A stretch of DNA of 64,000 nucleotides from Myxococcales bacterium (GTDB taxonomy: Bacteria; Myxococcota_A; Polyangia; Polyangiales; GCA-016699535): contig CP064980.1 in NCBI GenBank assembly GCA_016699535.1, positions 2,798,001 to 2,862,000 of the forward strand, written 5' to 3'. The position numbers were made by a program, and so were the translations under genes. The notes under the pieces were generated by a model. That model ran no database searches. It saw nothing but the letters and a program-made list of their open reading frames with translations, and was not told the origin of the DNA. Shown here one piece after another: positions 9,727-20,273 of the stretch (position 1 is its first letter; each line of letters opens with the position of its first letter).

Positions 9727-10388
9727 CTACCAAGGCAAGACTTCGCCATTGGAATGCCAGAAACCGCCACTGTTTTTAGGTTAAGCTCTTCAAAACGCGC
9801 CATCATGCCTTTGACCGATTCAGGTGGATCGATATGGCCCGTGTTGGAGGTCATGTCGGTGCGTACATAACCCGGATGCACGATTCCCACGGCGATGCCG
9901 CGATCTTTGAGGTCATGCGCAAGCGAGACGCCTGCCATGTTTAATGCTGCTTTTGACATACGATAGCCGTAGCTGCCGCCAGAGGTGTTGTCCGCAATCG
10001 AACCCATACGAGATGTGACGATCAAGATTTTTGCGCCTTTGTTTAGATTCTCGAGCGTCGCGCGCACAACGCGCAGCGGACCTAAAGCATTGACTTCGAA
10101 CTGCTCCCGGATGCTTTTAAAATCAAGTCGATCAAGACCTGTGCTTTGTAAGATACCCGCGTTTAAGACCAGAGCATCGAGTTTCGTGTCACCCAAGCGT
10201 TGCGGTACATCCAGCATGAGCTCGTCGGTACTCAAATCCATGCCCTGCTCGATTTGCACACCGAGCGCAGCCAGTGGCTCGCTGCTATGTCGACAAAACG
10301 CAAGCACCTCCCAGCCCTCTGATTTGAACTGCTTACAAAACTCCAAGCCAAGACCGCGATTGGCTCCTGTCACAATAACCTTTGGCAT
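9727..10388 (-). CDS. C-factor-like short-chain dehydrogenase (frame broken near C-terminus)
   Basis: NAD(P)-dependent SDR of about 220 residues. The TGANRGLG cofactor motif lies at 7-14, NAG at about 76-78, the catalytic Ser in VTSRMGS and the YxxxK pair in YGYRMSKAAL. The open frame as given runs to 9705 with an unrelated tail; adding one A to the run at 9773-9777 restores SGGFWHSNGEVLPW, the usual C-terminus of the subfamily containing Myxococcus CsgA (C-factor). Substrate and any signalling role are not known. Catalytic residues are intact. Confidence 0.85.
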
Positions 10389-10462
10389 AGCACTCCCCTT
10401 TTTCGTTGCTCAAACGCTCGATAAACGGTTCAGCAAACCGAACGCCAAGGGCGGAGTATAGC

Positions 10463-11373
10463 TCAAGATGCCTTTTTTGTGGACCCCTCTGCGCGTGGAT
10501 GGAAACGCGCGTGCACTTTTTGCAAGGTTTTTCCGCTCACATGCGTGTATATCTGTGTGGTTGAAATATCGGCATGACCAAGCATGGTTTGAAGCGCGCG
10601 TAAATCCGCCCCGCCTTCAAGCATATGCGTTGCGAATGAGTGCCTCAGTTTATGTGGCGAGATGTTTTTTGAGATACCAGCTTCGCGTGCGTAGTGCTTA
10701 ATCCGATACCACAAGGCTTCTCGACTGAGCGCTTTGCCGCGAGCGCTCACAAACAACTCGCTGCACTGAGGCTTGGCCCATTTCGGGCGCAGCTTTTCGA
10801 GATAACGTTCGATGGCCTCTCTTGCCGGTTTGCCCAGAGGGACAAGCCGCTGCTTGCTGCCTTTTCCTGTAGCTCTAAGAAAACCAGATTCCAGTTGAAT
10901 GTCCGCTAGCCGCAGCGAGCAAAGCTCAGAGACTCGCAAGCCTGCGGCATACATCGTGTGAAGCATCGCACGGTCACGCAAACCAAGGTCGGTGCCAGAA
11001 TCCGGCGCATCAAGTAAGCGGACAATCTCGTCTTGACTTAGAACGACCGGCAGCCGTTGACCAAGTTTAGGTCCATCGATTAAATCGGTGGGGTCGGTTT
11101 TGATGATGCGCTCTTGCAACAAAAACCGCATCCAACCTTTTAGCGCAGAGAGATAACGCGCTTGGGAACGTGCGCTGATATTGCGTTTAGAAAGCTCGAG
11201 CAAAAACGCCGCCACGTCTTGAACGCCCAAAGCGTCAATTTGTCCAGATTTTTCTCGACAAAACCGCAAAAACGATTCAAATCCTTCGCATAAGCCTGCA
11301 AAGTGGCGCGTGAAAGCCCCCTTTCAACTTTCAAATGGTCCAAATAGGCATCAAGCCAGACATCGGCAGGCAT
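10463..11373 (-). CDS. xerD: Tyrosine recombinase XerD (frame broken)
   Basis: Site-specific recombinase that resolves chromosome dimers at dif together with XerC. The N-terminal SAM-like domain starts MPADVWLDAYL; the frame breaks at 11268-11272, and adding one A (T on the coding strand) joins AYAKDLNRF to LRFCREK and yields about 303 residues, the normal XerD length. The catalytic set is intact: Arg in GLRVSEL, Lys in KGSKQRL, HKLRHSFATH, LGHADIS and the Tyr nucleophile in TTQIYTHV. The LGH...ISTTQIYTHV ending favours XerD over XerC. A phage integrase is unlikely given the housekeeping context. Confidence 0.9.
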
Positions 11374-11403
11374 GAAGATCCTGTAACACAAAGACCGGTA
11401 AAG

Positions 11404-14128
11404 CTAGAAAAACTGGTCAAATGATAGATAAAAACCAACCGGCTGCCGCTGCCGTACGATATCGCCGTTGTTGTAGACATACGGATGTTGACGGTAAAGT
11501 GGAAAGGCGAGGTCTAAACTCAGAACGCCAGGCTGCAGACCGCCGTATTCGAACTGAAAGCGTACGCCAAGCCCAGCCTCAGCTGCGCTACTTAGGCTTC
11601 CCGTGCGCACGTCGTTAAAGACCAAGCCTCCTCCAGCAAACGCTGCGACCTGAAGCTCGCGAATCCAAGCAAGGTGCAATGCATTCCACGCTTGGTCCGT
11701 CAGTAAGGTATAGCGGTGTTCAGCAACGGCGTAAGCTCGACCATCACCGAGCAGCTCATCGGGCTCAAACGCACGCAGCAAAAAGCGACCACCCAGAGCT
11801 TGCCGGTCAGCATCGAGCACCGGATGCACCGACACACCCACGCCGCCCACCAGCACAAGCACGTTGCGTAGACCCATTGGAATGGTCAAATTGCCTCTGC
11901 TCCCAGCGCTAAAGGTCGCTCCGAAACCGCCCGAATCTTTTTCCACCCCCGAAAGAGACAAACCAAGACCCAGGGAATGCCCCGTTCGCGGATCAACAAG
12001 ATAACGGATGGAATTGAGGTTTGCGCCGACATTAAGTGAGCCGCTCCAACCGCCTTGGCCGCCATCGCCAAAACCACTGTGCAAACGTGAAAAACCCATC
12101 CCCACGTAGGCAGAGCCGATGCGGCGGTTGGTATGGACTTTGGGTCCGAAGCCTTGCACATAGCGTACTGAACCTCCGCTCGATGCGAAGGAAGTGCTCA
12201 AGCCAAAGGCCACTGCTTCATCAATGTTGTAGCGCTTGCGAATCGCAAAATCGACAAAACCTGTCACGCGAAATTGGTTAAAAAACATTGAGACCGAAGG
12301 CTTGCAAGAGCGGCGGTCTGAACGCATGGTTCGATGCATCGTCGGCTCGCGGGTGCCCGTCTGCTACCGCAGCGCTTTGCACCAGACGCATGTCTGGATC
12401 AATTTCAACTTCATCAAGTGGCGCATCGCTATGCAATATCACCACACCACGCTTTTTTCGCTCGTCCCAAGTGCCGCGCAGAACTTTTCCGTCTTCATCG
12501 ACGGCTTGCACCGTAACGACTTCGCGAAACAGAGCTCCGTCTCGAAACACTTCAATCTCATGGACATATCCTTTTCCCTTGCCAAGCGACCGTGAACGCC
12601 ATTTGCCAAGACGGTAGTTGACGGGCCTGTTTGGACCATCAAACCAATCTGGAAGATAGCCTAAAGCAACCGGTTTTATCTCGCGAAGCGCTTGCCGAAT
12701 GCTGTGATGGCCGTCAAGCATCGCCCTATTAAACCGCTCTTGTTCTTGCACGGATAACACATCCCGAAGATGCTCAAGAATACGCCGTCCTTGGGCGATG
12801 TTGCGATAGGCGCGTGTCGGTTTATCACGAAAATGATCCGTGGTGTTTTGCCAAAAAAAGACGTCGTCGAAGGCAACTTGCGGCGCGTAGAGCAATTGAT
12901 CGACGGCGGGATGAAAGGCCGCAAAGCCAACCAAATCCCGAGGACTACGTTTTTTTTGATGCTCACGTGCTTCGTTGAGATCACTAAGAATGCCTGCAAG
13001 CAACTCCTGATTGACCGCCAAATCGCAAGCCGGCACAAATTCCTTGAGCCAGAGATTCGCAGCATATTCAAACATCGCGCCGCGCAAGGCTCGCTCGTGA
13101 AACGCACGCATCGCTTGAATCGGAAAAATCTGAAACAAGCGATCCGAAATAATCACACCACCAGGCACCGTTGCCGCAAGTTCGGTCCGCGAATGACCCA
13201 CGGTCATTGGAAAGGTTTCGGGCACAGGCAAGCCAAAAGCCGCGAGCGTAAGGCGCACTTGTCTTAGGTTCTTTTGGAGCAATTCCAGGCTTTTAACCGC
13301 GACAAGATCGTCTAAACCGAACTCGTTACGGCGATCCGCGGAGGGGGACTCATACACGCAGTCCCTCGAGTGAAGTGCAATCTGCGTTGCTCCGCTCCGT
13401 GTGTGCTGCAAGCACTGCTCATCGCTTAGTTGCAAAGGAATGTAGGGGCCACCGGTTTCGAGCGAAAGCCGCTGTGCACTACTCTTTTTCGGGCTCCATA
13501 TCCAACCCTGCTCTTTTAACTGCACATCGACACGGTGAATCGATGCGCTATCGAAGGGCGAGCCTTGCTGAACAAGCAAGGGATACCAAGGCCCAAGCAA
13601 ACTTAGTGAATCGCGCGCCATACCCAGACGACCAAAACGCTCTGGCAGCCTGAGCTTATACTTTATATCAATCCGATGTGTGCCTGTGCGAAGGCCTTCT
13701 GGAAAACGAACAAGCGCCTCAGAGCCGTGCACATCGAGAGCTTGGGCTGACTTTGGATTCGTCCTTTCAATGCTTACGCGGCGCTTTTGCCCGTCAATAC
13801 GGACTTCGGTGATCTGAATTCCGCCTAAAGACTCCTCACCTGGGTAGATCCAGCGTGCGCTTATTTCGTCCATCGCCTGAGGCGATTTTTTCAAGCGATC
13901 CGCATAAAGCCAAAAACGAAGCTCGCTTTGTGTTTCATTGAGTTGCGCGATGATGCTCGTCGTCGCAAAAAGCGTACGCTCGCCTAAGGAAACATTTGCA
14001 ACAGTATGATATTGCGTGTTTTTTTCGGCAAAAACCGTTTGCGGCACCACTCCCCAGCATAGGATGGCGAAAAGCACTGCACAACACGAGGCAGTCCAGC
14101 GTTTTATGAAGTTTATTGCCTTTGTCAT
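11404..14128 (-). CDS. Large exported protein: M1-like N-terminal region plus outer-membrane beta-barrel (frame broken)
   Basis: The upstream part (616 codons) has a signal peptide ending in VFAEK and a beta-rich N-terminal region reminiscent of the first domain of M1 aminopeptidases (LRFWLYADRL, then WIYPGEESLG), but no HExxH was seen. The downstream part (about 300 codons) has no signal peptide of its own and reads as alternating amphipathic strands ending in SFDQFF, a typical barrel terminal Phe. The two frames overlap at the A-run 12280-12285; one extra base there would explain the stop and join LNVF to NQFRVTGFVDF, giving about 907 residues. Alternatively they are two genes. Function is unknown; a barrel-anchored surface protein is my inference. 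Confidence 0.6.
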
Positions 14129-14177
14129 GCACCAACTTCTCGTAACATTGCACGCTTAGTATTATATTTCTTAGACG

Positions 14178-14951
14178 ATGGGTCGAATACTTGGTTTTAT
14201 GGGTAAAGGTGCGCAAACGTGGGCACAAGTGCTTAGCGCGGAGTGCGACACTATTACGCGCATTGAGATGAACTCCCAAAAGGCAGCATGGGGCATTGCC
14301 TTTTATCAAGGCGATGAAATCCTCCATAAAAAGCGCCCTGAAGCAAGCACCGAAGACCTTGATTGGCGTGATCTTGCCGCAGACGTTAAAAGCGAATGCT
14401 TGCTTGCACAAGTTCGCGTGCCCTACTCCGAAAACTTTCGAATTGAAAACACCCAGCCTTTTCGTTTTAGGCGTTGGTCCTTTGCACACGTTGGCAATGT
14501 TAGGCGTCTTGATGCGGTGCACGATCAGCTGCAAGAAACCTTACCGGATTTTATTAAGCGAAACCTGCGGGGAGATACCGACAGCGAGCTTTTCTTTCAC
14601 CTGCTCTTGGCTTCGATGCACGGACACAATCTATTGGATCGCTTTGATGTGGATGCTTTTGATGTTCTCACATCCATCCGGCAAACTTTGGAAGGAATGA
14701 CCGAGGTATTAAATCAGGACACCCAAAGTCTTAGTTTCGTTTTGACGAATGGCAGACAGATGTTTGCTCTTAGCCATGGTGATATGCTTGCTTATCGGGC
14801 GTTGGTCCAACCAGACAATGACCGCAAGCCATCCGGTCATGTGCTAATCAGTGGACCACTTACGCAAATCCCGCCAGGATATACCAAGCTCCTTGAGAAC
14901 ACCGTGCTTTCAGTCAAACGCGACTTGTCCACCGAAATCCACCCGCTCTGA
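14178..14951 (+). CDS. Class II glutamine amidotransferase-like protein, catalytically degenerate
   Basis: A 257-residue homologue of the YafJ-type Ntn glutamine amidotransferases: MxRILGF at the N-terminus, WGIAFY (39-44), TQPF (92-95), RRWSFAH (98-104), GDTDSELFFHLLL, and a C-terminal PLT segment are all recognisable. The nucleophile Cys2 is Gly (ATG GGT), and the oxyanion segment usually read as HNGD is HVGN (104-107). Loss of both the Cys and the Asn suggests no glutaminase activity, although a single base error could explain Cys2. It lies ten bases upstream of the DUF4388/TPR gene and is probably cotranscribed. No clear ribosome site precedes the ATG. Confidence 0.7.
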   Translation: MGRILGFMGKGAQTWAQVLSAECDTITRIEMNSQKAAWGIAFYQGDEILHKKRPEASTEDLDWRDLAADVKSECLLAQVRVPYSENFRIENTQPFRFRRWSFAHVGNVRRLDAVHDQLQETLPDFIKRNLRGDTDSELFFHLLLASMHGHNLLDRFDVDAFDVLTSIRQTLEGMTEVLNQDTQSLSFVLTNGRQMFALSHGDMLAYRALVQPDNDRKPSGHVLISGPLTQIPPGYTKLLENTVLSVKRDLSTEIHPL

Positions 14952-14961
14952 GAGTTATTCC

Positions 14962-17900
14962 TTGACGCAAACGATAGACACTACTGTTGGTACTCTCCTT
15001 GACCTTGCCGCGCGCAAGGCAACAGGAAGTATTGTCGTAGGCGGACGCCGCATTGTGCTTAGGCAAGGCGAAGTCTCCAATGTCGAGGGCAGCTCAAACG
15101 ACATCGATTTTGAGCGTTTTCTCTTTGAGACCTCCCGTTTATCACCGCAGCGCATTGAACGCATTCGTGAGCAAGCCAAACAATATGCGCTCTCCTTTGC
15201 AGAAGCGATCAGCCAACACCATGACCTCGAATCGACCATCAAAGACACCTGGCGAGCGTTGTGGCTGCATCGCCTACGCCTGGGTCTTTCAGAAGCTGAT
15301 GACGAAAGTTCCTTTACGCCCTATGCCCCGCCTTCGCCCACAGAGTGCAAAACGAAGCTTATCTATCTGCTACTTGATGCACTGAAGAACGACGCACAAG
15401 ATGAACTTGCCGACGAGATAGGACGTAGCGCAAACAGTCTTTGGAAATGGACCGACAACCCTCTTACTGAGCAAGCTCGAAAATGGGCAACCTTAGAGGA
15501 ACCCGATCCCGCTTCGACCGTCATGGATGCGTTGCAACGAAACCCAGCGGCAACACCACGCTTTGCAGCGTTACTTAAAGCGAAGCTCATCGAAATCAGT
15601 TACACCAAGCGTTCCAATCCCTCGAACGCGAGCAAAAAGAGCGACCCACGAGCCCGAACTCGAACACATACCTACCAGCCAGCCAGCAAGCTATCCGAAG
15701 GTATCACTCAGGAAATCGATCTCCTTACCTTTGATCCCCGAATCACTCCCAAGGAAGACGCTCCGGAGCAAACGAAAGCAACGAGCTCTGAGAAGGGCGA
15801 AGAAACGCAACCCTTTTCATTGGGCGAACAACGCGTTCCTCCTCCTTTGCCTAAAGAGCCAAACCTCGCAAGCTCTCGAGCGGAAGAGCCGCGCAAAGAT
15901 ACCTTGCGTCCTTTTGGCGCCGCACCCCGCAAAGGGCCTGTTCGCCAAGCCCCGCCTTCGCCGGGTGAAGGCGCTCAAACGTCGATCTATCTTCGTGAAT
16001 TCCCGGAACCTAGCATTCGACTGGACGACCCCCTCGAAGAGATTGAAAGCAAACTTAGCGGTAAATCCACATCTCGGCTGCAAGCTCACGAAATCTCAGA
16101 GTTGTGGCAACGCATCGGACACATCTGGATACACACCCTTAAAAGCCCTACCGAAGCTCTTCGAGCTTACCGCGAAGCCGTCGCCGCTGATCCTTCAAAC
16201 ATCGAGGCAAGTGAGTCTGCTATCAACATTGCCCAGTCGCTGGCAGAGCGCGAGCTCTCGTTGGCCTATGCAAAGGCAGCTGTCGGGCACGCCAAAGCGG
16301 AACAACGTGTCGCCGCGCTTCACTTGCTAAGTTTTGCAGCATTACGCGTTTCCAATTCCGAATTGGCTTTGGAAGCCTTGCGCGAACTGGCACAGAGCTG
16401 CCCTTCCGATCCGGAAATATACGAACTGCAAGCACGAGCCTTGGCTCTTAGCGGCACGGTTGACGATGTCGAATCCTTCTCACTCGCTACATGCAAAGCG
16501 GCTGTTTTATGGGCCTCTTCGCACAGTGAACGAGCCTTAGCCTTGCTTTGTTGGGGTCTGCAAGTCTGCCCTACGAGTGAACGGATTCTTCAAAGCTATG
16601 TTGCGCTACTCAACAGCCTAGACAAAAAAGACGCCGCTGAGATCATCTCGCAGTGGTTTTGGCTACAACACACACCAGACGACAAAAACAGCTCAGTCTC
16701 TCGTCTTTCTATCGTTATTGCCGAAATTTTTTCGGGCAAAGACATTCGCAGCAGTGACGATCACAAACAGCTTGAGCGATTTTTGGAAGTAAGACATGTC
16801 TTTGGTGACGCCCCGCCTATTTTGGCCGCCATCGCTGAAGTCGCAAACCGAGTATCGGATCATGCGGTCATGCGTGAAGTGGCAGACACCTGGTTTCACA
16901 TCACACCGCTTGATCCGGGTGCAGCGCTCGTTCGTTTGCTTGCACGATGTGAAACTCGAAACACCGGACCGATTTGCCAAGCAGCATTTGATGTACTCGA
17001 CTCCGTATTCCTCCATCCAGCAACGCTCGACGCTCTCCGCCTCACCTTACAGCGCCTTTTGCGCATCGGGTCGGTCGGCGCAGCTTTGCGTGTGGCCGAA
17101 CAAGCCTTCCATGTCGTAGGACACCTGTTTAATACCGACGATAAAGGCTTGGGCAACACGCTCGAAGACCTTCGTCGCGCGCCTGGAGCGGATGACTTTA
17201 GTCTGACCACGCTCGAGCATGGCCTCAATGACATGCAAGGAGAAGACCGTGCCGAAGCCCTGCTTCGAATCGCAGATTTTCACCGTCAGAAGAAACGCTT
17301 TGTTGGCGAGATGCGAGCGCTCTTAAGAGTTTTAGCGCTCGAGCCAACCAACAAAATCGCTTTTAACCGTCTTGAAGAGTTGCTAGTCAATTCCGGCCGC
17401 TACTCAAGACTAAAAGCCTTGTATGCGCTCCGCATGAATCACGCTTCCCGTCCGGAAGAAAAGTGGGAATGCTTGCTTGATTTAATCGCTATCGCATACC
17501 GGGTAGAACACGACACTCAAGAGGCCGAACAGTTCCTTTCTGAAATCATAGCCGATCGAGAACGTTTTCCTGCAGCGCTATTCATAGCAGCGGGCACGCT
17601 TGTCACGATGAAGCGCGCCAATGATGCCATCAAGCTTCTTCTTGATGCAGGCAAAGATGATCGCGATCTCTTTATTCGCTGTTCTTTACAGGCTGCTAAA
17701 ATAGCCGAAGAGGACTTGCAAGATGGGGCTCAAGCTCTACGCTTTGTTGCAGACGCCTTGCTCGACAGTGGACAAAGCGTGCTTTTGCCTACTTTTGAGC
17801 GATTGGCCTTAAAAACGGACGCTGTCGCGCAAGCCCAAAAAGTGTTCGATGCTTTTGCTCGTCAAGCTTTAGGGCGCCACGGTCGACGCGCTATCTACTA

Positions 17901-19347
17901 CCGCGCGGGACGTTGGTTTGAGCTTGCTGGTGCGTTAGCCCTTGCGCTCAACGCCTACCGGACCGCTTTCGAGGAAAAGCCGGCCCCCGGCATCATCTTC
18001 TTTTCACTATGTCGCACCGCCGAAAGCACAGGAAACTTCGAGCTGTCGGTGAAGAGCAACATAACTCTGGCCGAGTCGCCTTTACCGGATGCCGAACGGG
18101 CCCAGTGCTATCGTCATGCGGCTCAGCTTTCGTTTGATCACCTCAATTCCCCTCAAACGGCCACTGAATTTGCGGCAAAAGCATGGGAGCTTGAACGCTC
18201 TGACACATGCAAAGCCACAATGATGCGCTACGCCAAAGCATGCTTGAGTCCCGACGGACGCCCCCCTGAATGGCTCGAAGCCTTAATGAATAGTCTGCAA
18301 CTGGATCTACCGTTGCCAAAAAAGGATCGTCCCGATACAAAGGCGAGCAGCCAGCCCGCTTCTGAAAACCTAAGCTCTGATGCCTTGGAGTTGTTACAAA
18401 CGTCTCCTTGGCAAACTAGCGCGCTGCCCGCCTTGCTACAGCAGACTAACCGCCCTCATTTCCGCTTTTATGCGAGCATGGCGGAGCACATGCGCTCTTT
18501 TTACTCCAATGAGACGCAAGCGCCCAGCGCCATCTCGTCGGAGTGGCTAAGCAAAGATTTTGATTCGTTTGAACTACTGACCTCCGCAGAGTTCCAGCGC
18601 CATGCCCCGATTTTCGAGCGTTTGTGGCTTGCTGCAAATCCAGTATTTCGTAAACCCTTGGCGCTCTATCAATTAAAAGAAAGCGACCGCCTTTCTCCTC
18701 TGGATGCACCCATCACCCTGGGTCGAGCATACATGACGGGCAATCGCGTACTTCGAACGGAGCAACCAGCGCTGTACCGAAAACACCCAGGGGCCGATGA
18801 ACTTAAGGTCATTGCTACCGCTAAACCCGCGATCATGTTTGGACCGCATTTGGACCTCTCCGAGCAGAGGCTTGTTTTTCGCATGGCATACAACCTGCAG
18901 CTCACGTCACCAGCATTGGTTTTGTTTGCTACACTCGATAGCCATGAGGGCGATGCGCTTATTGAAGCTCTGCATGCAGCCTTCGGTGATACCCGCACAC
19001 GAGCCCCATCTAAAAATGCGGCCAAACTTGGAGCAGAGCTGTGGGAAACCATGCCGAAAAAAGACCAAGATTGGATGCGCAAAACCATGGCTCAAACTCC
19101 AGAGCTCCCCAACTTTTCTAGCTTTAGGCAAGCCGCGTTTGATTCCGCGCTACGTGCAGGCCTACTCGTAAGCGGCTCATTGCGCGTCGCTATCGAAGCT
19201 CTCGCCAGTTTTGATTCAAGCTTCAGCCCATTAAGCCTCGCAACCGAGGAAGGCTTTCAATCGATTTGCAAACAAAACAGTTCCATGCAAACCCTCATCC
19301 GCTTTGCGTTTTCACCCGAGCTTGCAGAACTGTTCACTATACCGTGA
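14962..19347 (+). CDS. Giant DUF4388 / tetratricopeptide repeat protein
   Basis: About 1461 residues. The first 60 residues (TVGTLLDLAARKATGSIVV..., LRQGEV) fit the DUF4388/PATAN-like domain found in signalling proteins of Myxococcota. A Pro/Lys-rich low-complexity linker follows (about 225-380), then a long alpha-helical solenoid of TPR-like repeats (for example TEALRAYREAVAADPSNIEA and ALNAYRTAFEEKP), and a separate C-terminal domain from about 1130. No signal peptide, so probably cytoplasmic. I place the start at the TTG at 14962 after GAGAG, because longer versions overlap the upstream gene. It likely acts as a scaffold; no enzymatic motif was seen. The frame is uninterrupted over 4.4 kb. 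Confidence 0.7.
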   Translation: MTQTIDTTVGTLLDLAARKATGSIVVGGRRIVLRQGEVSNVEGSSNDIDFERFLFETSRLSPQRIERIREQAKQYALSFAEAISQHHDLESTIKDTWRALWLHRLRLGLSEADDESSFTPYAPPSPTECKTKLIYLLLDALKNDAQDELADEIGRSANSLWKWTDNPLTEQARKWATLEEPDPASTVMDALQRNPAATPRFAALLKAKLIEISYTKRSNPSNASKKSDPRARTRTHTYQPASKLSEGITQEIDLLTFDPRITPKEDAPEQTKATSSEKGEETQPFSLGEQRVPPPLPKEPNLASSRAEEPRKDTLRPFGAAPRKGPVRQAPPSPGEGAQTSIYLREFPEPSIRLDDPLEEIESKLSGKSTSRLQAHEISELWQRIGHIWIHTLKSPTEALRAYREAVAADPSNIEASESAINIAQSLAERELSLAYAKAAVGHAKAEQRVAALHLLSFAALRVSNSELALEALRELAQSCPSDPEIYELQARALALSGTVDDVESFSLATCKAAVLWASSHSERALALLCWGLQVCPTSERILQSYVALLNSLDKKDAAEIISQWFWLQHTPDDKNSSVSRLSIVIAEIFSGKDIRSSDDHKQLERFLEVRHVFGDAPPILAAIAEVANRVSDHAVMREVADTWFHITPLDPGAALVRLLARCETRNTGPICQAAFDVLDSVFLHPATLDALRLTLQRLLRIGSVGAALRVAEQAFHVVGHLFNTDDKGLGNTLEDLRRAPGADDFSLTTLEHGLNDMQGEDRAEALLRIADFHRQKKRFVGEMRALLRVLALEPTNKIAFNRLEELLVNSGRYSRLKALYALRMNHASRPEEKWECLLDLIAIAYRVEHDTQEAEQFLSEIIADRERFPAALFIAAGTLVTMKRANDAIKLLLDAGKDDRDLFIRCSLQAAKIAEEDLQDGAQALRFVADALLDSGQSVLLPTFERLALKTDAVAQAQKVFDAFARQALGRHGRRAIYYRAGRWFELAGALALALNAYRTAFEEKPAPGIIFFSLCRTAESTGNFELSVKSNITLAESPLPDAERAQCYRHAAQLSFDHLNSPQTATEFAAKAWELERSDTCKATMMRYAKACLSPDGRPPEWLEALMNSLQLDLPLPKKDRPDTKASSQPASENLSSDALELLQTSPWQTSALPALLQQTNRPHFRFYASMAEHMRSFYSNETQAPSAISSEWLSKDFDSFELLTSAEFQRHAPIFERLWLAANPVFRKPLALYQLKESDRLSPLDAPITLGRAYMTGNRVLRTEQPALYRKHPGADELKVIATAKPAIMFGPHLDLSEQRLVFRMAYNLQLTSPALVLFATLDSHEGDALIEALHAAFGDTRTRAPSKNAAKLGAELWETMPKKDQDWMRKTMAQTPELPNFSSFRQAAFDSALRAGLLVSGSLRVAIEALASFDSSFSPLSLATEEGFQSICKQNSSMQTLIRFAFSPELAELFTIP

Positions 19348-19394
19348 ACAAACCAGACCCTTGATGTAGCCATCATTGAACTGCTTTGATGATT

Positions 19395-20182
19395 TCAGTC
19401 GCCACAGCTGCCGTCACGGCAGCAAGAGCGCACCGCAGCATTCGGCGAATCGCGGCAGTACCGACAGTCTGCAACATCGTCCATGCCCAAGGGCTTACAA
19501 AGCAAGAACTCGGGAGAGTCCGTGCTATCGCAGGGACCAGGAAACTCGGTATCATCCGCTCCAAGAAAAGAGACACTTGCCCCGCTTAAACGGACGACTG
19601 AAATCGGCCAATTCCACGCGTTCATATCAATGTCTTTGCCACCCGTTGTCTCGCCGAAAGCCTTTACAATTGCGGTGAGTGTGAAGGAACCAATTTGCTG
19701 CACCAGCGTATCCAAATCTTCAACGTAGGAAGCCGGAATAATCTCCATCGATCCAGACTGCTGAACGCCTGCGCCATCAGAACTTGACGGAATAAAGGTG
19801 GGCTCTGTCGTGGTAATTGTATAAGGGTTTGGCGCACCGGATGGCATCAATAACGGGCTACCATCGGGTGCCAGCAGTTCAATTTCCGCTCCTTGCACAA
19901 TAAAGCCATTCGGATCTGGCTTTAACGGGGTCTGTGATGCCCGTGCGAGCAACTGGCTTTGGAATACCGGGTAAATGCTGTAAGCGCTTGTTTCGCCTGG
20001 ATAGGCCTGGGCTAGCCCCGTATCGATTCGTCCGCTGTACAGCCGCAACCCACCAATCGCCACGGTGCAATCATCAGCGGGTTTGATATTTGAAGTAATA
20101 AAGACCGCTGGAGTTTGGTCGGCGCAACTCACTACCAAACTGGCTAGGCACAACGCACACAAGACTCCCACATTTTTGTCAT
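19395..20182 (-). CDS. Lipoprotein of unknown function (start codon in broken frame)
   Basis: About 262 residues with a lipoprotein signal peptide (VVSC). In the frame as given the first usable codon is a GTG at 20171. An ATG at 20182 sits five bases after an AGGTGG site but is one base out of frame; adding one A to the run at 20173-20177 gives MTKNVGVLCALCLASLVVSC, a better signal peptide. The mature protein is acidic and ends in a Cys-rich stretch (CRYCRD, SCCRDGSCGD). I do not recognise a family. It converges with the TPR gene and lies downstream of the pil operon. Confidence 0.65.
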
Positions 20183-20273
20183 GTTATCCACCTATACGAA
20201 GTTTAACGGCTGTTTTGGAGTTACGCCAGTTCTAAACCGTCTGGACAATTGTCCCTTCCCGAAAACTAGCAGT

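Noticed and set aside
15527..16330. 267-codon open frame inside the TPR gene
   Set aside because: It lies in another frame of a continuous 4.4-kb gene; its Arg/Ser/Leu-rich composition is that of an overlapping shadow.
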